Part shown: positions 38,992-46,553 of the stretch, in pieces | How positions within the stretch are numbered: position 1 is the stretch's first letter | Layout: every line of letters begins with the position of its first letter | Source of the DNA: Candidatus Kutchimonas denitrificans | GTDB lineage: Bacteria; Gemmatimonadota; Gemmatimonadetes; Palauibacterales; KS3-K002 | Direction of reading: 5' to 3' | Assembly (NCBI GenBank): GCA_011774835.1 | Contig: JAACAK010000148.1 | Span: 1 to 56,930, forward strand | Length of the DNA stretch: 56,930 nucleotides | Program-made: the position numbers and the translations under genes | Notes under the pieces: model-generated | Told to the model about the DNA's origin: nothing | The model's database searches: none | The model's input: only the letters and a program-made list of their open reading frames with translations

Positions 38992-41900
38992 TGGCTGAAT
39001 ACGGCGTCATCCACCGGGTCACGGTCTACTCGGGCGTGAGCAACTCCGTGCAGCTTTTCCAGATGCACTCGCGCGCGGGGCTCACGAACCCGTACCTGTC
39101 GAACGTGCGCATCACCGGCCGGCGCATCACCGTGCCCGAGAACACAGCAGCGCCCGGCGAGGCGCGGTTCACGGTGCTCGACAAGCGCAACGCCGCCGGC
39201 GACCAGACCGACCGCTTCCTGACGCAGCTTCTCGGCGACTCTGAGGGCCGCTTCGCACTCAGGAACTCGCGTATTGAGGTCGATATCTCGGACGACGACG
39301 GCCAGACCTACCAGCGCGAATTCACCGGCCGCGTCTTCGACGTGAAACAGACCGACGAGGTGCAGTTCGAGGTCGTCGCCGGTGATCTCAGGATGGACGA
39401 GTTGGACGAGATCTTCGACGGCACCGTGCCGGACGTGGACTGGGCGTTTCCGCCGGTCCTGCTGCCGATGGGTACACTGTCGGGGCATCGCTACGGGCCG
39501 GTGCGCGCCTATCACCGCAGATTGCTGGGCGAGTGGAAGAACTTCGCGGCCGGCGGGCTGTGGAGTTCCTCACACTATATCCAGACGGTCGGCGAGGTCA
39601 ACGCAGAACGGCGCCCGCCTACGGCGGTCTACAGCGATGCGCTACGCGAACACGCGGCATACACGAAGAAAAGCCCAGAGGTATCCATCGGGCCGTCCAT
39701 CGCCCCGGACCTCCGCGTGCGCTGGCTCAGCGACGGCGAGGCGGCTGAGCGTGATTTCACGGTCGGCGTGGTCGCGCCGACGGTCCTACTGCCCGGCGGC
39801 CAACAGCGTTTCACGGTTATCGGCGACCCTGCGGATGGGGGAAAGGTGGACGCCGTTGCCATCGAACCGCTGTCCACCGACGACACGGCACCCTCCGCCG
39901 GCACGCTCGGGCGCTTCTACATCTACTCCGTCGCACCGCCAACGTCTTCGGCTCCGCTCCATATCGGCACGGGCACCTCGAATTCGGGTGTAGCTTGGCC
40001 GACGGTCGTCTCGGGCATCGCCTACGGCAAGTTCGGCGGCAGGGGCTTCGCGGTGGACGACGAGGCCCTGAACACGCTCATACAGGACACCTCACAACCC
40101 AAGCTGCGGTTCCGCGTCACCGAGGGGCCGGTGAGTGCCGCACGCTGGCTGGAAGAGAACGTATGGCCCGTCGTCGGCTACGCGCCCGCGATCACCGCGT
40201 CCGGTGAACTGTTGCCCGTCACCTACGACCTGCCGGATTCGACCGCCGGGCTGCTCACGCTCGACGACACGAACCTGATCGACGCGCGCTGGACACAGAC
40301 GAAGACCGGCCAGATCAATCACGTGCGCTTCGAGACGGTGCGCGAGACGCGCATCCCGACGACCAGAGCGCAGCCGTCGGACCCCGTTGATCTGATCCAG
40401 GAGAGCGACAATGACCGCATCATCATCGCCCAGGACGCCGGCAAGAAGCGCCGGCAGTTCCGCATCGTCGCCAAGGGGTTCCGCCCGACCACCGACGATG
40501 CTAGCCAGTTATCTGCCCGCAAGAAGGCGGAAGAACGCGGGCTCATCATCCTCGACCGCTTTCAGGACGGCCCGCGCACGGTGCGGCTGACGGTCCGGCG
40601 CACATCCGGCACGAAGACCGCGAGGGTCGGCGATCACGTGCTCATCGACGGCTCGTGGCTGCCGAACCTGGAGACGCAGGTGCGCGGCGGCCAACGGCTC
40701 ATGCTCATCACCGAAAAGGGCCTGAACCCCGACGGCACCTATACCCTGCTGCTGTTGGACGCCGGCCCCGACCAGAACGCATCCTCGCCGACGGTCGACG
40801 GGCTCGACAAGAACACGACCGACGGCAAGCACGCCTACGATATCACGATCACACCGCCGGGCGACGATGAGCGCGCGGTGGTCCAGATCGCGACGGTGCC
40901 GTCCGGAGATCCGGAGCCCGCAACGGACTCGGAACTGTGGCAGCACGCCACGTCGATCTCGGGTAGCGCACAGCAGACCGTCACGATCAACGAACTGCCG
41001 TCGCGTCGGACACATTGGTTCCGGGCGAGGGGCCAGGGACCCGGCAAGATCCCGACGTCGTGGACGACGGCGCTCTCGGGCACGACCGACTCGATCCTGC
41101 CGCCGTCGAACCTGTCGGCGACCATATCGGGCACGATGCTACGCCTGACGTGGACGGTCGGCGATACCGACTATCCCGTCATGCCGGTGCTCGACGGCGA
41201 GGACTTTCTACCCGAGCCGCTCAACCGGCAGTCCACGCGCTTCATCTTCACCGAGCTCGACGCATCCACGTCCTACACGCCCGGCGTGAAGCACGTCGAT
41301 CGCTTCGGCGGTGATTCGACGACGACGACGACCTCGGACACCACGAGCACCGGCACAGTGCTCAAGACGCCGAAGAACTTCACGGTGCGCCAGGGTCGCG
41401 GAGACACCGATCCCGGCTCACCGATCTCGGTCGCCGTCGGTACCGGCATCGAGGTCGGATGGCATAACGCCGAGCATTACACCGGCGTGGTGGTTCACCA
41501 CGACACGGACTCGAACTTCACCTCGCCGACCGCGATCTCGGGCATCAAGGGCACGAGCAAGCGCATCTCGTTCCCGATGGACGACACGACGCGCTATTTC
41601 CGCGCCTTCCACCAGCGCCCGGGATGGGGCACGAGCTTCGCGACGCCGACGATCTCTGCCAAGCCCGTCCACTTCGATCCGCTGGCAGATCCGCTCGACG
41701 GCTTCGCGGGCGGCTCCGCAGGCATCACGTCGACCTCCACTGGCCGCATCATCCTGCACGTCGGCACGCAGGACCCCGACGCCGACCGCTTCTATTACGA
41801 GATCGACAAGACCACACCCGTCGAGCCGACCACATCGTCGAGCGTGGTCCACGACAGCGAGATGCCGTTTTCTGAGGACAGCGGCGTCACGATCGCCGGC

Positions 41901-42929
41901 TCCGGCATCGCCTATCTGTGGGGCAAGTTCTGGAACCGCACGAACGGCTTTGGCCAGGGCGTACAGCAGAGCATCGGGCTGGATTACGATGTGAACAGCT
42001 TGGGTCCCAACGGTCTTGAGGACCTCGTGCTCAACGGTGGCTTCGAGGACGGATGGAAGTTTTGGGTCAACAACGGTACCGGCACGGGGCGGCTTGAGAC
42101 GGGTGGCGACGTCATTAGCGGCAGCACGTCGATGGAACTCGAGGGACCGGCGGGCGGCGGCGTCCACTTGGTCGAACAGGCCGACAACCCGAACCCCGAT
42201 AGCTCGGGAGGGACGAATACCAAGGTCCGGGTGCAGCCCAGTGGATTCCTGCACTTTATCGCCACCGGCAAAGTCTCGGGCGCGAGTGTCCAGGCCGACG
42301 TCGGCATCCGGACGTTCGATGAGAGCGGCAACCAGCTCTCCGCCCACGTCGAGGTCATCAATTTCGACGGCGAGACCACGGCGGTCACGAAGCACGGCAA
42401 CTGGGAGATCGGGGCTAATGTCCACTTTGTGCGCGTGGCTGCCCGGATCCAAGGAGACGACACCGAACAGTTCTGGGTCGACGACATTCATATGATCCGC
42501 GTGAAGGACTTCCGGGAGATCCTGGCCGCTCGGATGGCCAATGTGGGAGCGCGGCCCGTGGAGAGCACGGTCACCGGCGGGTCGGTGCTGTCCGCTGAAT
42601 CCAACGATACCGGCACATGCTCGCAGGACGCGACGATCACGATGGAGGCCCACGACATACAATTCCCGTTCGGGGCCAGCGGGAAGGTGATCCAGTATAA
42701 CAAGGCAACCGCTACGCTGTTGAGTTGCAGCGAGGAGTACATCGTGTTCTTCGACGACCCGACCTACGAGGGCGGCAACGTCACGCTCCAGACGCGCGAT
42801 GAGACCGTCGGCGATGAGCGCGCGGACGTCGTGAAGGTGCCCGGCAGGATCTATGTCGGCAAAATCACGACGCCCCCCGTCGGCGGTGGTGGTACGGGCG
42901 GTGACGATTCATACGGGGGGAGGTTCTGA
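38991..42929 (+). CDS. Large tail hub/tip protein with FN3-like and carbohydrate-binding domains (1312 aa)
   Basis: N-terminal 1-150 looks like a baseplate-hub domain (RITGRRITVPENTAAPGEARFTVLD, REFTGRVFDVKQTDEVQFEV). Residues about 380-590 resemble the central gpJ/hub region (ITASGELLPVTYDLPDS, INHVRFETVRETR). From about 610 to 900 several fibronectin-III-like domains follow (TITPPGDDERAVVQIATVPS, PPSNLSATISGTMLRLTW, VAVGTGIEVGWHNAEHYTG). Near 1010-1170, LVLNGGFEDGWKFWVNN starts a CBM-like jelly roll that ends WVDDIHMIRV. Likely host-recognition tip. Confidence 0.8.
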   Translation: MAEYGVIHRVTVYSGVSNSVQLFQMHSRAGLTNPYLSNVRITGRRITVPENTAAPGEARFTVLDKRNAAGDQTDRFLTQLLGDSEGRFALRNSRIEVDISDDDGQTYQREFTGRVFDVKQTDEVQFEVVAGDLRMDELDEIFDGTVPDVDWAFPPVLLPMGTLSGHRYGPVRAYHRRLLGEWKNFAAGGLWSSSHYIQTVGEVNAERRPPTAVYSDALREHAAYTKKSPEVSIGPSIAPDLRVRWLSDGEAAERDFTVGVVAPTVLLPGGQQRFTVIGDPADGGKVDAVAIEPLSTDDTAPSAGTLGRFYIYSVAPPTSSAPLHIGTGTSNSGVAWPTVVSGIAYGKFGGRGFAVDDEALNTLIQDTSQPKLRFRVTEGPVSAARWLEENVWPVVGYAPAITASGELLPVTYDLPDSTAGLLTLDDTNLIDARWTQTKTGQINHVRFETVRETRIPTTRAQPSDPVDLIQESDNDRIIIAQDAGKKRRQFRIVAKGFRPTTDDASQLSARKKAEERGLIILDRFQDGPRTVRLTVRRTSGTKTARVGDHVLIDGSWLPNLETQVRGGQRLMLITEKGLNPDGTYTLLLLDAGPDQNASSPTVDGLDKNTTDGKHAYDITITPPGDDERAVVQIATVPSGDPEPATDSELWQHATSISGSAQQTVTINELPSRRTHWFRARGQGPGKIPTSWTTALSGTTDSILPPSNLSATISGTMLRLTWTVGDTDYPVMPVLDGEDFLPEPLNRQSTRFIFTELDASTSYTPGVKHVDRFGGDSTTTTTSDTTSTGTVLKTPKNFTVRQGRGDTDPGSPISVAVGTGIEVGWHNAEHYTGVVVHHDTDSNFTSPTAISGIKGTSKRISFPMDDTTRYFRAFHQRPGWGTSFATPTISAKPVHFDPLADPLDGFAGGSAGITSTSTGRIILHVGTQDPDADRFYYEIDKTTPVEPTTSSSVVHDSEMPFSEDSGVTIAGSGIAYLWGKFWNRTNGFGQGVQQSIGLDYDVNSLGPNGLEDLVLNGGFEDGWKFWVNNGTGTGRLETGGDVISGSTSMELEGPAGGGVHLVEQADNPNPDSSGGTNTKVRVQPSGFLHFIATGKVSGASVQADVGIRTFDESGNQLSAHVEVINFDGETTAVTKHGNWEIGANVHFVRVAARIQGDDTEQFWVDDIHMIRVKDFREILAARMANVGARPVESTVTGGSVLSAESNDTGTCSQDATITMEAHDIQFPFGASGKVIQYNKATATLLSCSEEYIVFFDDPTYEGGNVTLQTRDETVGDERADVVKVPGRIYVGKITTPPVGGGGTGGDDSYGGRF

Positions 42930-43309
42930 TGGCTTGGCAAAAGACAACCGACCTGAACCCGCTACAGTTCGGGGAGTTCGGCTTCCACGATCCGGCTTCC
43001 GGGCGTTACGCCATCGTACTACTCCAGGAGGGCCCGACGGGCAGGGGCGAGGAGAAGCGAAGCTTCGCGCTGTGGTGGGAGGCCCGTGAGGTCGATTCCA
43101 ACAAGGACCCGGTGCTGAGGGACGGCGTGCCTGTAGAAGATGCGGGTACGTGGAGCGTGCGGTACTCCCGGCTCAAGCGCGGCCGTTGGACGCCCGACGA
43201 CTTCGAGGAAGTGGTCTTGGATAGCGCCCTGAAGGCACTGGACGCGCAAAGCCAGGCAATGGACATCAAGGGCCGGTATCCGCTGCACCCGAAGCATCCC
43301 AATGCCTGA
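42929..43309 (+). CDS. Tail-associated hypothetical protein (126 aa)
   Basis: ATG overlaps the hub stop by one base. Alpha/beta with an amphipathic helix near the end (DSALKALDAQSQAMDIKG). No family recognised; last gene of the tail operon before the 43.4 kb leader. Confidence 0.6.
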   Translation: MAWQKTTDLNPLQFGEFGFHDPASGRYAIVLLQEGPTGRGEEKRSFALWWEAREVDSNKDPVLRDGVPVEDAGTWSVRYSRLKRGRWTPDDFEEVVLDSALKALDAQSQAMDIKGRYPLHPKHPNA

Positions 43310-43460
43310 GGGTACTGAGGATGAACAGGTCCTACAGGACACGACGCTCCCGTAGGGTTTATGTGAGCGCCGCCGAGTAGTAAATTAGAGGGACAACCTA
43401 GAGCACCGCATCTGCGCGGCCCGGGCCATAGCGGCCCCGGCCGCTTTTTCTTTTGGAGCC
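43310..43460 (+). other. Leader region with AAATTAGA, TAGAGCACCGCA and hairpin
   Basis: Contains AAATTAGA (43382-43389), TAGAGCACCGCA (43399-43410) and GCGCGGC (43414-43420), all shared in the same order with 27854-27926, then a terminator-like hairpin. No gene. A -35 box is not clear (TTTATG at the corresponding spacing). Confidence 0.55.
43416..43449 (+). terminator. Intrinsic-terminator-like hairpin
   Basis: GCGGCC (43416-43421) pairs with GGCCGC (43439-43444) with an inner GGGCC/GGCCCC stem, followed by TTTTTCTTTT. Directly before the lysis-region genes. Confidence 0.7.
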
Positions 43461-43766
43461 ATGCCATATCCGAACGGCGCGAATACGCTCGGAGAGTTCG
43501 TCACCTCGCTTCCCGAGTGGGTCAAGATTCTCACCGTGTTGCTCGTCATCGGTGCCGGCGTGGCTGGTGTCCTGGAGCTTCCAGAGATGCGCGGTCAGGT
43601 CGAAGCGAACACCGACTCTGTGCGCGCCCTCAGCAGATACAACAGGGTGCAAGACCTGCGCTTCGACCGCCACCAAGAAGCGACGAACGCTCGGCTACAG
43701 CGCATCCTTTGTCACCTAGAAGAACAGCGGGAGAGCAACCCGACATGGGAACGCTGCGAGCAATAA
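43461..43766 (+). CDS. Single-span membrane protein, holin-like candidate (101 aa)
   Basis: One hydrophobic span at about 21-40 (VKILTVLLVIGAGVAGVLEL) followed by a helical, charged cytoplasmic or periplasmic part (MRGQVEANTDSVRALSRYNR ... LEEQRE) with one Cys in a coiled-coil-like stretch. First gene after a terminator and ahead of the peptidase, so a holin or spanin-like role is possible but not shown by motif. ATG behind TTTTGGAGCC. Confidence 0.6.
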   Translation: MPYPNGANTLGEFVTSLPEWVKILTVLLVIGAGVAGVLELPEMRGQVEANTDSVRALSRYNRVQDLRFDRHQEATNARLQRILCHLEEQRESNPTWERCEQ

Positions 43767-43781
43767 TCCCAAGGAGACAGC

Positions 43782-43901
43782 ATGGCAAGGCGCCCGCCGT
43801 ACACGGCTGAATGGAAGGATCCCGACCGCGACGTCGTCTGGGTCGATCCGGACCGCGACGCCGAGTGGGACGAACCCGACCGTGACGCGAGGTGGAAGTG
43901 A
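43782..43901 (+). CDS. PDRD-W repeat peptide (39 aa)
   Basis: Three repeats of about nine residues: W-K-DPDRD-V-V, W-V-DPDRD-A-E, W-D-EPDRD-A-R, then W-K. ATG behind AAGGAGACAGC; the stop overlaps the next ATG by one base (TGATG). Periodic Trp and Asp suggests a metal-binding or stacking repeat; related short WxDPxRD peptides may occur near phage tail genes. Function unknown. Confidence 0.6.
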   Translation: MARRPPYTAEWKDPDRDVVWVDPDRDAEWDEPDRDARWK

Positions 43902-44245
43902 TGCCGAAGAGAATCGGACTCACCGCAGGCGACACCGAGCCGCTGGAGCTCACCATCGGCGCGAGGGGCGAATCGAACCTCGACAACGTGAGCACCGTCC
44001 AAGCTTACTTCTGGCGGAAGGGCCAGAACACCAACCTCGTGAACGCGGCGGCGGCGGGCGTCTCCGACTCCGCGAATAAGGAGATCAGCTTCCCGCCGGC
44101 AGGAGCCACGACCACGAGCGGCAACGCCTTCGGGTCGAGCGGGATGTATCTCGGTTATTTCCTGGTCACGTGGTCCGATGGCGAGACCACGCGCCACCCG
44201 AACGGCGACACGCTGGAAGTCGAAGTCGCACCGAACCGCGAATAG
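43901..44245 (+). CDS. Beta-sandwich protein, BppU-N-like (114 aa)
   Basis: ITLTAGDT-like start (IGLTAGDTEPLELTIGARGE), then VSTVQAYFWRKGQ, ISFPPAG, GMYLGYFLVTWSDGETTRHPNG: the strand pattern of small Ig-like/BppU N-terminal modules used in receptor-binding assemblies. Works perhaps with the PDRD-W peptide encoded just upstream. ATG chosen at 43901 in the TGATG overlap. Confidence 0.6.
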   Translation: MPKRIGLTAGDTEPLELTIGARGESNLDNVSTVQAYFWRKGQNTNLVNAAAAGVSDSANKEISFPPAGATTTSGNAFGSSGMYLGYFLVTWSDGETTRHPNGDTLEVEVAPNRE

Positions 44246-44254
44246 GGGAGAACA

Positions 44255-44563
44255 ATGGACACGAAGCTCGCAGGAGAGGCACAGGCGCTCATCGGACCAC
44301 GGAGGTTCATCGGTTTGCGTGACGAACTACAGCAGGTAGAGGTCGATACGATCCCGGAGCAGTTGGAAGATCTCGGCCGCGAGACGGTCTACGACGTGAT
44401 CGACGTGCTCATCTCGGAGCAGACGGCGGACCATCTCAGGCGCGCACTGACCAAGGCGTTGCCCGGCTGGCTCAGGCCGTTCGTCGGGCTTGCGCTCCGG
44501 GCGGTGTTCCCCGACAGGGCGAACCTCGTGCTCAAGGGGCTCGCCGACCGCGTGTTCCCATGA
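44255..44563 (+). CDS. Hypothetical helical protein in lysis region (102 aa)
   Basis: Amphipathic helices (GLRDELQQVEVDTIPEQLEDL; ADHLRRALTKALPGWLRPFVGLALRAVF). The last part is hydrophobic enough for a membrane-peripheral helix. ATG after AGGGGAGAACA. Overlaps the next start by four. Confidence 0.6.
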   Translation: MDTKLAGEAQALIGPRRFIGLRDELQQVEVDTIPEQLEDLGRETVYDVIDVLISEQTADHLRRALTKALPGWLRPFVGLALRAVFPDRANLVLKGLADRVFP

Positions 44564-44661
44564 GGCGTGTTGCCATCGCGGCACTCGCCGGCTTCGCGGT
44601 CGGCTGGATGCTCGCCAGGACAAAGACGATTCAGGCATTGCTATGCGCGTCCGGTACCTGA
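44560..44661 (+). CDS. Tiny membrane peptide (33 aa)
   Basis: ATG at 44560 in an ATGA overlap; TGA at 44661. MRRVAIAALAGFAVGWMLART is a short hydrophobic segment flanked by Arg, possibly one span. Overlaps the peptidase-like gene by 19 bases. Could be a small holin/antiholin; speculative. Confidence 0.45.
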   Translation: MRRVAIAALAGFAVGWMLARTKTIQALLCASGT

Positions 44662-44978
44662 GTTGGCGGCGGGTGCCGCTCGCGGTGGTGGAGTGGCATC
44701 CCGCGATGCTGTTCGCGCACGAGGTCGTGGACCGCGTCTACCGCAAGTTCACGGGTGAGGACGCAATGCTCACTGCCGCCCAGGAAGATGCGCACGGCGA
44801 GCATTCGCTGCACTTCGGCATCGAGGATGACCCGAGGTGCAGGGCCGCCGACTATGCAGACGACGGCGTGGACGACCGTGGCGCCGTCCTGACCGAAACC
44901 AGGGCACGGCTCGGATCGGAATTCGACGTGGTGTGGGAAGGCGATCATCTCCACGTCGAGTACGACCCCGAACCGTGA
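44643..44978 (+). CDS. Peptidase M15-like endolysin candidate (111 aa)
   Basis: Zinc D-Ala-D-Ala/L-Ala-D-Glu peptidase pattern: HSLHFG (54-59, S-x-H-x2-G form) with candidate ligand His57, then CRAADYA (Asp70), and the final DHLHVEYDP (His102/His104) after EFDVVWEG. Shorter than VanY or phage Ply500 catalytic domains (about 150 aa) but all ligand positions are present. No signal peptide, so release would need a holin. ATG at 44643. Confidence 0.65.
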   Translation: MRVRYLSWRRVPLAVVEWHPAMLFAHEVVDRVYRKFTGEDAMLTAAQEDAHGEHSLHFGIEDDPRCRAADYADDGVDDRGAVLTETRARLGSEFDVVWEGDHLHVEYDPEP

Positions 44979-45184
44979 CGGACATGGGCAAGCACTTCCG
45001 GTTCCAGCGGACGAGCGAGGACGCGGGCGATGGGGGCACAGTCATCGTGCGCCGCGCGCCTCCGCCGCCGGTCTGGTGGTGCAACTTCTGCGGCCAGAAG
45101 AACACGAACGACGGCATCAACTGCATGTTCTGCAACAAGATCGGGCGATGGGATGAGCCAGAAAACGAAGCCGGTCGTCCGTGA
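44975..45184 (+). CDS. RanBP2-type zinc-finger small protein (69 aa)
   Basis: WWCNFCGQKNTNDGINCMFCNKIG (about 34-57) has the W-x-C-x2-C-x10-C-x2-C spacing of RanBP2/zinc-ribbon knuckles. GTG at 44975 overlaps the upstream stop (GTGA); ATG at 44984 is the alternative. Role unknown. Confidence 0.6.
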   Translation: MTDMGKHFRFQRTSEDAGDGGTVIVRRAPPPPVWWCNFCGQKNTNDGINCMFCNKIGRWDEPENEAGRP

Positions 45185-45380
45185 ACTCGGGTTCTCTGAG
45201 ACGGATCGGGACGAAATCTACTACGCGGTCGAAGACGAAGGTCATGTGATGGACGAGGGCGGCGCGCTCGTGACGCTCAAGGGAGACGTCGCCCACTGCA
45301 AGGCTCACGACAGCACGCGTCATCTCAGCAGAGGTTGTTGGCACATCCAAGCTCTGAGAAGGGAGATACAAGGGGAATAG
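45153..45380 (+). CDS. SWIM-like Cys/His small protein (75 aa)
   Basis: End of the protein has VAHCKAHDSTRHLSRGCWHI, similar to the Cx..CxH part of SWIM zinc fingers (C, H, C, H). ATG at 45153 lies within the previous gene (32-base overlap) with GATGGG upstream. Function unknown. Confidence 0.55.
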   Translation: MSQKTKPVVRELGFSETDRDEIYYAVEDEGHVMDEGGALVTLKGDVAHCKAHDSTRHLSRGCWHIQALRREIQGE

Positions 45381-45481
45381 CACTCAAGGCCCGTCGTCCG
45401 CCGTGGCCACCGCGCCAAGTCCGGTTGCTCCCCCCTGGGCGTCAGGCGTTGGCGGGCGGCGGGTCCCGCAGGGGCAGAACG

Positions 45482-45958
45482 ATGCCGAATCGTGAGCCGG
45501 GACCGTGGGCCGCAGTCTTCGTACTCGTCGTCATCGTCGTGCTTGGGCTCATCTTCGCGTCGTGTGCCGGGGCACAGGGTGTCCAGCCTCCGCCGGATAG
45601 CTTGGCGCACGATTGGGGGGCGAAGCGGGTGAAGGGCCGGACACCGATCGAGCCCACGCCGATGCACATAGCGATCTACGAAATGATGGAGGGCTGTACC
45701 GGCATCTCCGGCGACCCCGATCGCGTCCACTGGTCGATGGCATGGAGCATTGAAGATGCGGAGACGGGCGAGATCAAGGCATCCATGTGGTCGGGGACGG
45801 ACGGCTACCGGCAGATCATCCTCGCGAAAGAGTGGGCGTTCAGCGGGCACTACATCTCCCACGAGGTCCTCCACGACTTATACGACGGCCCAGCACCAAT
45901 GGACACGGCCATGCGCTGCCTCTTCTTCTGGTGGAATCTCAGAGAGGCGAGGCCATGA
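45482..45958 (+). CDS. Lipoprotein with HEXXH motif (158 aa)
   Basis: Signal peptide with lipobox: hydrophobic run VFVLVVIVVLGLIFASC, Cys28 as the lipidated residue. The mature part contains SHEVLHDLYDG (HEXXH at 127-131), the core of zinc metallopeptidases, so it may cut peptide or peptidoglycan at the membrane surface. 49 upstream in-frame residues are ignored since no signal would then be N-terminal. Next to a second lipoprotein gene (four-base overlap). Confidence 0.65.
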   Translation: MPNREPGPWAAVFVLVVIVVLGLIFASCAGAQGVQPPPDSLAHDWGAKRVKGRTPIEPTPMHIAIYEMMEGCTGISGDPDRVHWSMAWSIEDAETGEIKASMWSGTDGYRQIILAKEWAFSGHYISHEVLHDLYDGPAPMDTAMRCLFFWWNLREARP

Positions 45959-46335
45959 AGACGCTCGCGCTGGCCCTGACATTCGTGGTGCTATCCTGCA
46001 CAGTCACCCCGCGTTCGATCTATTCCACCCGGCCCGTGGGAGCACCGGACCTCACGCTCCGTGTGATCAACAATACCGCACAACCCATCCACGTCTATCT
46101 CTGGCCCTCGCGGGAACCAATAGGTGTGGCTGACCTGCCCGACAACTGCCTGACAGTAAATTACGTGAGCCCGTATGCGACGGGGTTTGTCTTTGAGATG
46201 GATGGGCACTACTACACAACGCCGAATGCGCCGCTCTCCAAAGGTGGCTGGGAGACCACGATCAATAGTGCCCCCGCCAACTGGCAGCACGATGTAAATC
46301 GCACTACACCCGCCGAGCGGTGTGACTGGCGGTGA
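45955..46335 (+). CDS. Small lipoprotein (126 aa)
   Basis: MKTLALALTFVVLSC gives a short lipoprotein signal with Cys15. The mature domain is beta-like (LTLRVINNTAQPIHVYLW, GFVFEMDGHYY) with two further Cys (DNC, ERC) that may be linked. Overlaps the HEXXH lipoprotein by four bases. Might be an outer-membrane spanin-type or exclusion lipoprotein; not shown by motif. Confidence 0.6.
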   Translation: MKTLALALTFVVLSCTVTPRSIYSTRPVGAPDLTLRVINNTAQPIHVYLWPSREPIGVADLPDNCLTVNYVSPYATGFVFEMDGHYYTTPNAPLSKGGWETTINSAPANWQHDVNRTTPAERCDWR

Positions 46336-46352
46336 GGGTGTCGTGAAATGGT

Positions 46353-46377
46353 GACACTTGCGGATAAGTGTCTCCGC
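46353..46377 (+). ncRNA. H-type pseudoknot candidate
   Basis: GACACTT (46353-46359) pairs with AAGTGTC (46366-46372); the loop GCGGA (46360-46364) can pair with TCCGC (46373-46377). The two stems abut and interleave as in an H-type pseudoknot, 11 bases before the tRNA-like element. Confidence 0.5.
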
Positions 46378-46387
46378 ATCACAACAC

Positions 46388-46495
46388 GGGGGCGAATGGC
46401 ATTGACCGCCGAATCCGCCAGTCAAATTCGGCTCCGGCCGTCTGTCATGCTGGAAACGGAGCGGCGGGACCCCGGTTCGAGTCCGGGCGCCTCCA
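46388..46495 (+). ncRNA. tRNA/tmRNA-like structured RNA (108 nt)
   Basis: Seven-base acceptor GGGGGCG (46388-46394) pairs with CGCCTCC (46488-46494), discriminator A. A perfect T-arm CCCGG-TTCGAGT-CCGGG (46471-46487) precedes it. Between them: a 7-base hairpin GCCGAAT/ATTCGGC (46408-46432) and a CCGGC/GCTGG hairpin (46434-46453) with a 10-base loop. Too long and irregular for an ordinary tRNA. The GGGGGCG...CGCCTCCA ends and T-arm are typical of tmRNA termini, so it may be a degenerate tmRNA, a tRNA-like decoy, or an attP copy of the host ssrA/tRNA 3' end. Confidence 0.45.
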
Positions 46496-46502
46496 TGTTC
46501 AT

Positions 46503-46514
46503 GGTTCATGAACC
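46503..46514 (+). promoter_or_regulatory. 12-base palindrome GGTTCATGAACC
   Basis: Perfect palindrome 8 bases behind the tRNA-like element and 40 bases before the phosphoesterase start. Possible protein-binding site. Confidence 0.35.
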
Positions 46515-46553
46515 GTGAAATCGGTTGTGCTGACTAGACTCTAGGGGGGACAC

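Noticed and set aside
41418-42662. 414-codon - strand frame opposite the tail hub
   Set aside because: Antisense shadow of the hub gene, Arg/Asp/Val-rich without domain pattern.
46388-46495. Standard tRNA-Asp (GTC in CTGTCAT)
   Set aside because: A CTGTCAT loop can be read, but its 5-base stem would have two mismatches, total length is 108 and the D-arm lacks GG; a canonical tRNA does not fit.
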